20,172 bases of DNA, taken from a bacterium (GTDB taxonomy: Bacteria; Atribacterota; JS1; SB-45; 34-128). The translations under genes and the position numbers were made by a program. The notes under the pieces are model-generated. The model did no database searches, was not told the origin of the DNA, and saw only the letters and a program-made list of their open reading frames with translations. The stretch spans positions 1 through 20,172 of the forward strand of contig JAHIPN010000392.1 of the NCBI GenBank assembly GCA_018894595.1. Reading direction: 5' to 3'. Below are positions 6,620 through 15,273 of this stretch, in pieces (the first letter of the stretch is position 1; each line of letters opens with the position of its first letter).

Positions 6620-7246
6620 TTAACAAATCACACAATTCACCAAAAATGAATTATAAAACATTAAAAACCACAAGCATGTATCTTTGTTATCGATTTTCTT
6701 TCTGTAATATCTATAACTAAATACATCGCCTTTTCCAATATTATATAATTTCAATTTTATTATTTCGCTAATTGTATTTTTATCTAAATCAGGGTTAAAT
6801 TCCAATGCAAATTTATGAATATTTATAATACGTTTATTAAAATGATAATAATATAATCCTTTGCAGAGTAATTTTATAATTCTTAAAATTCTATTCTTGT
6901 CATATTTAAAGCCCGGCCTTCTTCCGAGCCAAATTCCGCCCTTAGAGTAGATATCAATATTTTTTATAGAATTATGCATTATTTTATTTAATAATTTAGG
7001 TTTTCTTCTTAGCCCTCTTATTACTTTTCCTTTCAATAATTTATAAGCTAAAGGACTTTTTTCTGCACAAGCAGTAACAATAAACCATCTAAAATATTCA
7101 TCATCTTTTGATTTTTCTAAATTATGTTTATCACAGCTTGGTATAGTAATCATATTTGAAGGTCTTGGATCGGGAAATATACATTTAGGAGGTATATGTT
7201 CCCTTGAAATTGCATCTTCATTACAGCAATAACATTTTTCAACCAT
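6620..7246 (-). CDS. HNH-like endonuclease domain protein
   Basis: A 208-aa protein with an N-terminal treble-clef HNH-like module. C5-x2-C8 (KCYCCN) and C38-x2-H41 (PSCDKHN) are placed to bind a structural zinc. REHIPPK (15-21) carries the candidate catalytic His H17, and HNLEKSKDDE (41-50) supplies Asn and Asp residues of the alpha-beta-beta-metal finger. The rest (60-208) is basic and helical, with many Lys and Ile, and could bind nucleic acid. The predicted role is metal-dependent nuclease. AGGGG lies about 6 nt before ATG 7246. It is the first gene after brxL (73-bp gap, same strand), so it may be co-transcribed with BREX as an accessory effector. Genes with EHIPPK motifs are often annotated HNH endonuclease without a tested function. 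Confidence 0.65.
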   Translation of the reverse strand: MVEKCYCCNEDAISREHIPPKCIFPDPRPSNMITIPSCDKHNLEKSKDDEYFRWFIVTACAEKSPLAYKLLKGKVIRGLRRKPKLLNKIMHNSIKNIDIYSKGGIWLGRRPGFKYDKNRILRIIKLLCKGLYYYHFNKRIINIHKFALEFNPDLDKNTISEIIKLKLYNIGKGDVFSYRYYRKKIDNKDTCLWFLMFYNSFLVNCVIC

Positions 7247-7319
7247 TTTTTCCCCTAACTAATAACCTAAAATTACTAGAAAATAAAAAAGGATTTAATT
7301 TTATAAAACTATAAAAACC

Positions 7320-9371
7320 TTATTCATTCGATATAGCTTTTTGTATTATCATTTGAGTATTGGAATAAAAATTGATGTCAGTATTGTTTAAGATTGATGG
7401 AGGAATATTTTCTATTTCTTTGAGATTATCCATTGGGGTAAGTACTAATTTTGCTCCATTTTCAGAAAGCATTGCAACTTTATCAGAAAAGTTATCTACT
7501 CGTGTAATAGCTCCATTAATTGAAATATCTCCAAGCAATGCTATCCCAGCTTTTAAACAACGCTTGTGTATTGCGGATAATATAGTTGTATAAACTGCGG
7601 CTCCAATAGCATTGCTCATCGCATTCCCAATTAAATTACTTAATTGAATAGATATATTATAATTTGAGAGAGAATGTTCCTGACTTAAAATATTTTTTTC
7701 GTTTGCCTTTATATATTGATAAACATTCTTGATATTATCTCTTATTTCTGGTTTATTAGTACCGGAAATATTTATTTTCCCATTACCTAGAATTACACTC
7801 GCCTCAATCCGTATTAAAGACATTCCCTCTATGGATTGGGAGACAGTATAACATAACCCAGGCTGTAAAGGCTGATTCTCGATCAAACTTGAACCCCTCT
7901 CCTCTGGAACTGAAACAAATACCTCTTCTCGACTATCTTTATCGATATAAGAAAAATTAGTATCCCAAAATTCCATACCGCCAATTCTTTTAAGCTGTTC
8001 TTTTACTCTACGCCGCATTTCTAAAGCAACCACTAAATACTCTCTAACATCTTCTTTGGTAAAATTACCATCCGGATTCAATAATTTAATAAATCCGGAT
8101 ACTGTTTTTTTAACAGCTTTGGAATCTCTTTGTCTTAAATGGGTTCCCAATGCAAAATAATCTTCAATGACATCCGCGTAAGTCTTTCTTCTCATATGGG
8201 TGAATATTTCGGAGAAATAATCCATGCTAAAGCCAAAATTATTAGTGAAATTATTCGGAGAAAGTTTTACAACATCCCAACCCGGTAAATAAAAATGTAA
8301 TCGGTCTAAAAAAGCAGTATCATTACGAATATCATCCGGTAAAGGACTAAAAAGGTGGGAAGTTTTTAATAAAGTTTCAACTGATTGATTAATATTGCCA
8401 TTAAAGACTATAGATGCTCCGCCAGTCATTTCCCCAGTACTACCTCGTGAAAATGAACCTGATTCCATATAGTCTTTTAAAATTGCAATACCATCTTTAT
8501 CTTTAAAATGGATACCGGCTACTTCATCAAAAGCAACAGTATCCCAATTACCTACTAAACCAATCTTTCTGGTGGTATTATTAATAAATAGTTGGGCTAC
8601 CGTTGTTTGCCCACCAGAAAGTAAAATTGCATAAGGAGTAATTTCTTTATATACATAACTTTTACCAGTCATTCGGGGACCTAATTCAATTAAATTAAAA
8701 TTAGCTTCTATTAAAGGTATTAAACGAGAAATAAGTAACATCTTCATACGCTTATCAACGCTCTCTGAGGATGGTTCTATTCCAATACTTCTAACAAGGA
8801 CATCAATCCATTCATCCTTAGTAAATTTTTTTCTCTTTTCTATAAATTGAGATAAATCAAAGGAAGCCAATTGGATTGGTTTAATATTCCTAATGATAAA
8901 AGGATAAGATTTATTACCAATTTTTATCTCTGGATCATATTCAATATCCATGATTGCCCAGATGCCCCCTAATAATAATTTTTCATGCGCTACAACTAAG
9001 GCATCACTAATATTTGCTTCTTTGATATTACTGTTCAGTAGCCTTGCCCAATACCTATCCTTATTCACATCTAATGTCACTTCAATTTTATCAATGATAG
9101 TATATTTTCCTTTTTCTCGAATTTTAGACTGAATTAAATTCCCCTCTTTAGGGTTAATATAATGATCCTGTAAAATATTTTTTACATTTGAAATTCCTTT
9201 TTTCATTTGTTCTTCGTCAAATGTTGAGCAAGAATTAGCCAATAAATATTCCAAAACAAAAACTGGAACATTCGCTCCTAATTTTAATTGCCTAACTAAA
9301 TCTTTCTTTACTACAAAACCCCGAAAATTATCAATTAATTTTTTATCTAAATCATCCAAGATAATACTCAT
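7320..9371 (-). CDS. brxL: BREX protein BrxL (AAA+ / Lon-like protease)
   Basis: A 683-aa protein matching BrxL of type 1 BREX. The middle is an AAA+ module with Walker A GPRMTGKS (231-238) and Walker B VAFDEV (279-284). The C-terminal 150 residues are Lon-protease-like: S586 in NAMSNAIGAAV and K631 in NFSDKVAML are 45 residues apart, close to the Ser-Lys dyad spacing of Lon, with ALLGDISINGAI and LVLTPMDN between and after. The Ser context lacks the classic PSAG, so proteolysis is uncertain; known BrxL acts as a DNA-binding AAA+ machine required for phage exclusion but not methylation. Its ATG overlaps the pglZ stop (ATGA), with GGAG 8 nt upstream, so the two are translationally coupled. It is the last core gene of the operon. 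Confidence 0.93.
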   Translation of the reverse strand: MSIILDDLDKKLIDNFRGFVVKKDLVRQLKLGANVPVFVLEYLLANSCSTFDEEQMKKGISNVKNILQDHYINPKEGNLIQSKIREKGKYTIIDKIEVTLDVNKDRYWARLLNSNIKEANISDALVVAHEKLLLGGIWAIMDIEYDPEIKIGNKSYPFIIRNIKPIQLASFDLSQFIEKRKKFTKDEWIDVLVRSIGIEPSSESVDKRMKMLLISRLIPLIEANFNLIELGPRMTGKSYVYKEITPYAILLSGGQTTVAQLFINNTTRKIGLVGNWDTVAFDEVAGIHFKDKDGIAILKDYMESGSFSRGSTGEMTGGASIVFNGNINQSVETLLKTSHLFSPLPDDIRNDTAFLDRLHFYLPGWDVVKLSPNNFTNNFGFSMDYFSEIFTHMRRKTYADVIEDYFALGTHLRQRDSKAVKKTVSGFIKLLNPDGNFTKEDVREYLVVALEMRRRVKEQLKRIGGMEFWDTNFSYIDKDSREEVFVSVPEERGSSLIENQPLQPGLCYTVSQSIEGMSLIRIEASVILGNGKINISGTNKPEIRDNIKNVYQYIKANEKNILSQEHSLSNYNISIQLSNLIGNAMSNAIGAAVYTTILSAIHKRCLKAGIALLGDISINGAITRVDNFSDKVAMLSENGAKLVLTPMDNLKEIENIPPSILNNTDINFYSNTQMIIQKAISNE

Positions 9372-11599
9372 TCTTTTTCTCCTAAACCTCCTAAATCACG
9401 TGTAATGTTTCTCTTTACCCTTCCAGAATCAAGTCTTGTTTTAGACTGGGCATCTAAAACTATTATTTCAAATTCATCATGCGCATAAAAATTAAATTCT
9501 CTAATTATTTCTTCTTCTTCGCGTAGAGTAATTATGTCACTTTGGCTAAATTCATGTTTATCTTTTACCATAACTATGATTATTTTTCTCTCACTGCTAA
9601 ATATGTCTCCCGGGTTAATTCCCGCTTTAAGTCTTACTGGATAAATATTACCAACTACAGAACTCAATTCATCTTTATTTACAATCTCAATTTGAAGTTT
9701 ATTAACATCTTCGCTAAATTTCTCTATCTGTAAATATGGAATTAGTAATTCTTGAGGAGTAATTCCGCCATGCGAAAATCCATAAGGACCGGAAGTTTTA
9801 AATGGATTTAAAGTAGTTGAAAAATATATATATTCAAATTCTTTATACGATTTTTTAAATCCTATAACATGAACGGGTAAATTATCTATCTTTTTCTTTG
9901 AAAAACAATACCGTTCGAATTTTTCACCTTGCGGAACTTCAAACCCAATCTTATCTGCTTCTTCTAATAATCCCGTTAATACAAATCCATGATCACTAAT
10001 TAAAAATACCTTTTTATATCCACATTTAAATAAACATTCTATTTTTTCTTGAATATTTTTAATAATTTTATTATAATGTTTTAAAGCGTTCTGACCCTCT
10101 TTTTCAGAAATCCTATCCATATCAGCAGCATAAAAAACTGTATAATTCTCCTGCACAGAACTAATGGAAAGTTCATCAAGATTATTAAATTTAATGTCCT
10201 GTTTCAATTCCTTCAATAATATCTGCTCCCGTTCACCTCGAGTTTTGAGGATTCCCTCAGAAGTAGTAAATATTCTGCTCATATTATTTTCAGTGATGGA
10301 AGGATAGTTTCCACACAGAACAGTATCTTTAATTCTATATTCCGTAGCAATTCCCTGGACAATCTCTTGAGCTACTTCATAGGAAATTGCATCTCCTAAA
10401 ATAATTGCTACAGGAGGTTTATTTTCCTTAATAATATTTTTTAATAAACCGGACTGCCCTTCTTGATATTGTTCTTGGAAATAAGTAAACCATTTATCTA
10501 AAAATAATTGAAGTATTCTGCGGTAATAATCCTGCAGAGGTTGCAATATTTTCTTTTCGGATAAAAATTGGGTATAGAGATGCCGGATAGATTGATCTAC
10601 TTTATAAAACATACTCTTATAATGTTCAATGGCTTCATTTAAATTACAGATTTGGGTTATTTTTTCTGGATGATAATCAAATAATATAAAAATACTTTGC
10701 CAATAATCAATACCAAGCATAGCAGTTATTGGCTGTGTTGCTCTCCCCTCAATAAAAGGTAATTTTTCCTCCAACCATTTTCTATCATTTAAATGTTGGA
10801 TAACTTCTTCAAGCCATTCTCTATCAATATCTTTAAAAGGATGATTTAAAGGAACGGTCCAAATATCTAAATCTGACGGGAAAACATATTTTTTAACATA
10901 TAACTGTAACACTGATTCATATTTTTTGGAATCCACCCATTGTTTATATATCTGGTCCAGAAAATTGCTTTTCTTTTTGTAAAGTAAATTCTCGAAAATT
11001 GCGAAAGCAATTTCTTTGGCCATCGTTTCAGGTGGTTTATTTTCTAAAGGATATTCTGTAAAGTCAGACATAAACTCGATAAAAAATTTTTGGACTTCTA
11101 TCCCACTGGAGGTAAAATATTTCTTTGGTTCAGCTAAGAAACATAAAACATCCTCTTCTGTAAAGGCTCCACCTTTTGTCTTTATACGCTTCCAATATTC
11201 CTTCCCTTTTCCTACACTTAATTTACCTAAAGCGATTATCTCCTCAGCTGAAAGATTTATATCAAAGTTCATTTTCTCTTGAACCTTGCTTTGAATATAA
11301 CGATGTAAATATTTAATTTGCAAACATTCTCCGGTTTCTGCATATTCACGCAGAAACTTCAACCTCTCTAAAGGGATATAAGTAATAACAAGTACCTTTT
11401 CCCCAAGATATTTTTTTTCAATATCGTATTTTGTTTTTAATTCTTCTATTTCGTTAGATACAGTAAATATTTTGTCTGTTTTTATTTTTTTTAAACAATC
11501 AAAAAGAAAATCAGCTTTTTGTTGTTCATCAATAATTACCAAGCGATTTACCTTTTTTAATTTATTATCTATCTCTTCTATAAACCATTTATCTAACAT
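9368..11599 (-). CDS. pglZ: BREX protein PglZ (alkaline-phosphatase superfamily)
   Basis: A 743-aa PglZ, somewhat shorter than commonly seen for type 1. Residues 1-390 are the variable helical N-terminal part. From 395 the phosphatase core begins: VAIILGDAISYEVA holds metal-binding D403, NYPSITENNM (431-440) corresponds to the nucleophile-loop region, FYAADMDRI (489-497) is a second acidic site, and LISDHGF (533-539) gives the conserved Asp-His metal ligands. The metal-binding residues look intact. In BREX and Pgl systems PglZ partners PglX and is needed for both modification and exclusion; its substrate is not established. AGAGGG lies just before ATG 11599, only 21 bp after the pglX stop, and its end overlaps brxL by 4 bp. 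Confidence 0.93.
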   Translation of the reverse strand: MLDKWFIEEIDNKLKKVNRLVIIDEQQKADFLFDCLKKIKTDKIFTVSNEIEELKTKYDIEKKYLGEKVLVITYIPLERLKFLREYAETGECLQIKYLHRYIQSKVQEKMNFDINLSAEEIIALGKLSVGKGKEYWKRIKTKGGAFTEEDVLCFLAEPKKYFTSSGIEVQKFFIEFMSDFTEYPLENKPPETMAKEIAFAIFENLLYKKKSNFLDQIYKQWVDSKKYESVLQLYVKKYVFPSDLDIWTVPLNHPFKDIDREWLEEVIQHLNDRKWLEEKLPFIEGRATQPITAMLGIDYWQSIFILFDYHPEKITQICNLNEAIEHYKSMFYKVDQSIRHLYTQFLSEKKILQPLQDYYRRILQLFLDKWFTYFQEQYQEGQSGLLKNIIKENKPPVAIILGDAISYEVAQEIVQGIATEYRIKDTVLCGNYPSITENNMSRIFTTSEGILKTRGEREQILLKELKQDIKFNNLDELSISSVQENYTVFYAADMDRISEKEGQNALKHYNKIIKNIQEKIECLFKCGYKKVFLISDHGFVLTGLLEEADKIGFEVPQGEKFERYCFSKKKIDNLPVHVIGFKKSYKEFEYIYFSTTLNPFKTSGPYGFSHGGITPQELLIPYLQIEKFSEDVNKLQIEIVNKDELSSVVGNIYPVRLKAGINPGDIFSSERKIIIVMVKDKHEFSQSDIITLREEEEIIREFNFYAHDEFEIIVLDAQSKTRLDSGRVKRNITRDLGGLGEKE

Positions 11600-11620
11600 A
11601 ATTACCCTCTTTGTATTTTA

Positions 11621-13288
11621 TTACCAATCTGCCTCGAGATATTTTTGCAGTTCTTTTTCCTTTAAAACATCGTATTTTAACAAACCTTTTTCCTGTAAGG
11701 GTGCAATATTTTTGCCTACTCCGTCATCCAATGTTGGATCATAACCTGATTTTAAAATATCATCGATTTTCTTTTTGAATACTTCTATCTCTTTTAATTG
11801 TTTAGTAATTAAATCTTTTTCTTTTTGAACTGCTAATGACATATCTTCGGTTAAATCTGAAAGTCGATTCTTTAACGAAGATTCTCGTTTTTCTATATAT
11901 ACAGATCGTAAACGGAAGAGTTTATCCTTATTCCATTTATAAATTAAAATATACACTTCAAAGCCCCGATTTTCCCCGCTGGATAGATGCCAGATAAAAG
12001 GAGTCTTGGGCAAATTGTTAAAAAGATTAAGACGATTGGCCAGATCTCGAAAAAAATATTTTTCTAAATAAGTATTGATTTCATATCCCAAAATTTCTTT
12101 AAAATTATCAATCTGCGTATGAGTAAAACCTTTATTAATTATTTTAGAATAGAGTAAATCTTGTAAAGTATCTTCTCCACTATATTTCACCAGGGGAATG
12201 ATTCCGTCCTCATCTTCTTCTAATATTTCCCTTACTAAATCAAAAAATAAATCCTGAATAATTTCCTGTGATCGTTTTTCGGGCAAAGATTGACTTTCTT
12301 TTATCATTTGAATAACACTATATGGATTTATTTGAACTTTGCTACAAATTTCTTCTAAGGAAATGCTTTTTGGGTATAGCTTTAATATGGTTTTTTTAAT
12401 TTGCTCTTTTTCTTCAGAATTAATGTCTTTTATTTCGATTGTTTTTATATATTCTTTAACTTCGGGTATTATTTGATCATCTGTAAATGTGTAATTTACA
12501 ATTAAGGGTAAACTTCCGACAGGTAGACCTTCTTTTTCTAAAATCATCTGTTTATCTTCTTCTGTTACCTGATATATTTGAAAAATCAGTTCATCAATTA
12601 AGGCTTCATTAAGATAGACTTTAGTAAGAAGCTCGTTTTCATAATCTAAATAAGCTTTAATTAATTTTTTTAAATCAGAAAATTCATGCTTCTCCTTAGC
12701 CCAAAAAATTGGATTATATTTATAATTCATTTCGATAATAGAAAATTCGCAAAGATGCTTTTTTATTTGAATATTTTGTTTGGAAAGAGAACTAATTGTA
12801 TTTTCGAGATTTTTAGGAGAATAATCAAATGGAATTCTTTTTAAATCACCAACCTGTATATTTACGGTAGGATTTAAACATTTTGTAAAATAAAAAGATA
12901 ACTCTGAATTTAAAAAGGCTATTAAATAATAAATATTAGCAAAATCTTTTGTAGGGAAAATACTTGATCCCCCAACATCAAAAATTAAATTTTGAGGTAA
13001 ATATCGAAAAGATATCCCTTTGGAACCACTAGCAGAATAAGTTATTCCTTCTTTAAAATAATATTCCTCATTATTTAATCCAGCAAATTTTAATTCCCTT
13101 AATTCCTTCCCATTATTTAACCAATTAAGAACTAACCATAAATTGCCATACCATTTATTAAACGGTCCACCCTTAGAATAAGGGACCCATTTCTTATTAT
13201 CCTTTTCAAAAAACTTTGAAATACTATTTAAATCAATTTCCCACCAAAATCTTAAGTATCGAATATTATTAGATGTTTTTAATCCTAC
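11621..13288 (-). CDS. pglX: PglX C-terminal part (target-recognition half), frameshifted from the N-terminal part
   Basis: This frame is open from before 13288 to the TAA at 11621 and encodes about 555 residues in the -1 frame relative to the upstream half. It begins VGLKTSNN, then RYLRFWWEIDL. This is the conserved block that follows the LGKIVDMK end of the upstream fragment in PglX proteins. It continues through KWVPYSKGGPFNKW, LNPTVNIQVGDLKRIPFDY and a final helical region ending LQKYLEADW. It carries the DNA target-recognition and C-terminal portions. ATG 12730 (MNYKYNPIFW) is only an internal Met in this frame and has no good ribosome binding site, so the fragment is unlikely to be translated efficiently alone. 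The stop is 21 bp before pglZ. No methylation motif lies in this half. Confidence 0.85.
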   Translation of the reverse strand, partial: VGLKTSNNIRYLRFWWEIDLNSISKFFEKDNKKWVPYSKGGPFNKWYGNLWLVLNWLNNGKELRELKFAGLNNEEYYFKEGITYSASGSKGISFRYLPQNLIFDVGGSSIFPTKDFANIYYLIAFLNSELSFYFTKCLNPTVNIQVGDLKRIPFDYSPKNLENTISSLSKQNIQIKKHLCEFSIIEMNYKYNPIFWAKEKHEFSDLKKLIKAYLDYENELLTKVYLNEALIDELIFQIYQVTEEDKQMILEKEGLPVGSLPLIVNYTFTDDQIIPEVKEYIKTIEIKDINSEEKEQIKKTILKLYPKSISLEEICSKVQINPYSVIQMIKESQSLPEKRSQEIIQDLFFDLVREILEEDEDGIIPLVKYSGEDTLQDLLYSKIINKGFTHTQIDNFKEILGYEINTYLEKYFFRDLANRLNLFNNLPKTPFIWHLSSGENRGFEVYILIYKWNKDKLFRLRSVYIEKRESSLKNRLSDLTEDMSLAVQKEKDLITKQLKEIEVFKKKIDDILKSGYDPTLDDGVGKNIAPLQEKGLLKYDVLKEKELQKYLEADW

Positions 13289-15264
13289 TTCATATCTACA
13301 ATTTTGCCAAGATTCTTTCTCTTAAATTTTTCTCTAAATTCATCTGATATCCAATAAACAAATGGATAGGATTCAATACTTTTTAATTTAGATTGATCTA
13401 TTATAAATAATAATTTATGATTTTCTTTTTTTAAATATGGAGAAAAAGCATTAAATAATGATTCTTTTCTTTTTGTTTCATATAAATCATTTAATTTGAT
13501 GAAAATAGATAGATTATAATTTTTTTCCCTTTCAAGTATATATATTGCACTATCAACTCTTGCAGTGGGTGTAAATATACCTAAATAACCCCATTCAACA
13601 AATATATGAATATGAAATTTATCTAAAATATATCTTCTTGCATCTTTAAAAGATTTTAAATACATAAATGTTGGTGGATGAATCATACCAATTTTGCCAT
13701 TCTCATTAATTAGTTCAGAGCATCTTTTTAAAAATACTGCATAAAGATTAGAATAAAATGACAAGGGTTTCTTATAATTTTTCGTTATGAAATTTTTAAG
13801 TTCTTTTCCATAGCTACCCGAATCGGTATAAGGAGGGTTAGCTACTGCTATGTCATATTTATTAGAAATAATTTCCGCAAAAATCATACTATCTTGCGTT
13901 TTAGTTTTAAAAAATTTAATGTTGCCATTATTAGTTTTACTGTACTCCTGTAAAACTTCTTTTATTTTTATAAAAACTTTAACCTTCCATTCATCCCAAA
14001 GAAGCAATTCCTTATCAGCCCAAAGAATCCCTTGCCCAGAGCTTCTTAACTTGGCAGTTATATATTTGATTTTTTCTTCAATTCGAATTAACGAACCATA
14101 TTTATGAGCCATGCGTAAATCTTCCCAAATCTCTTTAAGTAAATTTATCGTCTCAGGGCCTTTAATTAGTTCATTAAATAATTTTTCCACTGTTGCATAT
14201 TCAGGTAAATAAAAATCTGAAGAAACTATATTCATATTTGTAATTTTAATATTTTTATTCTTTTTTAATGCTTTAATATACAACCCCAATTGAGCTATCT
14301 GTACCGCCCGGTCATCTAAATCAATTCCATAAAGATTATTCTCCATAATTAAATGCGGAATATCTTCTAGTGGATATTTACCTTCTTCTATATACATCTC
14401 ATAAAAAAGGTCAAAGGCATAAAGCAGGAAATTGCCGCTGCCTACTGCCGGATCAATAACTTTTATCTCTTTCACCGGCTTAGTTTTAACGATAGACTTA
14501 TCGGTAATATTTGCAATATCATGTTTTTCTTTAAGTTTACTTTCCGGATGCATTTCCATCCAGAGCTTTCCTAAAGAATTATTAAGGATAAACTCTACCA
14601 CCCAGCGAGGCGTATAAATCTGGGAAGTTACAGATACCCAATTATATTCAACTTTCTCATCTCTATTTTTAAAAGATTCTCGTTTTTTACGGTTATAAGA
14701 TTCGTATAGCCAACCCATAATATCATCTGATTGCCACTCTTTTTCTTCAATATTATTAAATTCATGTATAATTTCTTTCAGATCATATGTTTCTGGCAGC
14801 AGATCATAAAGATAATTAATAGAATAAAGTTGAATTTTATCTGATAATTGGTTAAAAGCATAACGGATATATTCTCTTAAACCTTCTAAAGGTAAATTTC
14901 TCTTATCGGGGGCTTGTTCTAACCAAAGTTTATGCCCAAAAGAACGGCCGCCATGACTTACCCGGTAAGTTATCACTTCTGGTTGCAGTTGATTTGCTTC
15001 GATTACTTTTATCCCGGTAATACGGTTAAATAAAGTAAAAGAAAGCTCTTCCAATAATTTACCCCGGGCTAAAGAATAATTTCCAGTTTCTTCTTGTAAA
15101 TTATTCAATATATCAGCCATTCTTTTTCTCTCAGTTTGCAATTCAGGTTCAAGGTTTTCAGAGGATAATTGTTTATTTGCAAATAAGCCCATTTTAGATA
15201 AACTTTTATCAAAAGTGTTAGTGATTTTTTCACGAATATTTTCTACTGACTCTTCTAATTTCAT
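13285..15264 (-). CDS. pglX: BREX adenine methyltransferase PglX, N-terminal (catalytic) part
   Basis: The first 659 residues of a PglX of about 1214. It contains the N6-adenine methyltransferase core: TPRWVVEFIL (218-227), SAM-binding motif I DPAVGSGNFL (271-280), GIDLDDRAVQIA (313-324) and catalytic NPPY (476-479). It ends DEFREKFKRKNLGKIVDMK, then TAG, where homologues run on into the target-recognition half. The continuation is present in the -1 frame, starting at 13288. Adding one base in the ATGAAGTAGG stretch restores a single reading frame, while no X-XXY-YYZ slippery heptamer is visible. So it is a mutation, sequencing error or phase-off state rather than obvious programmed recoding. 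AGGAG precedes ATG 15264, only 9 bp after brxC. PglX normally marks host DNA and is required for BREX defence; this truncated form would lack target recognition. Confidence 0.9.
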   Translation of the reverse strand: MKLEESVENIREKITNTFDKSLSKMGLFANKQLSSENLEPELQTERKRMADILNNLQEETGNYSLARGKLLEELSFTLFNRITGIKVIEANQLQPEVITYRVSHGGRSFGHKLWLEQAPDKRNLPLEGLREYIRYAFNQLSDKIQLYSINYLYDLLPETYDLKEIIHEFNNIEEKEWQSDDIMGWLYESYNRKKRESFKNRDEKVEYNWVSVTSQIYTPRWVVEFILNNSLGKLWMEMHPESKLKEKHDIANITDKSIVKTKPVKEIKVIDPAVGSGNFLLYAFDLFYEMYIEEGKYPLEDIPHLIMENNLYGIDLDDRAVQIAQLGLYIKALKKNKNIKITNMNIVSSDFYLPEYATVEKLFNELIKGPETINLLKEIWEDLRMAHKYGSLIRIEEKIKYITAKLRSSGQGILWADKELLLWDEWKVKVFIKIKEVLQEYSKTNNGNIKFFKTKTQDSMIFAEIISNKYDIAVANPPYTDSGSYGKELKNFITKNYKKPLSFYSNLYAVFLKRCSELINENGKIGMIHPPTFMYLKSFKDARRYILDKFHIHIFVEWGYLGIFTPTARVDSAIYILEREKNYNLSIFIKLNDLYETKRKESLFNAFSPYLKKENHKLLFIIDQSKLKSIESYPFVYWISDEFREKFKRKNLGKIVDMK

Positions 15265-15273
15265 TTTTTTCTC

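Noticed and set aside
7247..7319. Terminator after brxL
   Set aside because: The gap is AT-rich but shows no convincing GC-stemmed hairpin followed by a T-run on the gene strand.
11621..12730. Separate 369-aa gene starting at ATG 12730
   Set aside because: The same frame is open upstream to about 13288 and encodes conserved PglX sequence; there is no ribosome binding site at 12730. It is the C-terminus of PglX.
13280..13300. Programmed -1 ribosomal frameshift in pglX
   Set aside because: No X-XXY-YYZ slippery heptamer precedes the TAG (the bases are GATATGAAGTAGG) and no obvious downstream pseudoknot is visible. A one-base deletion is simpler.
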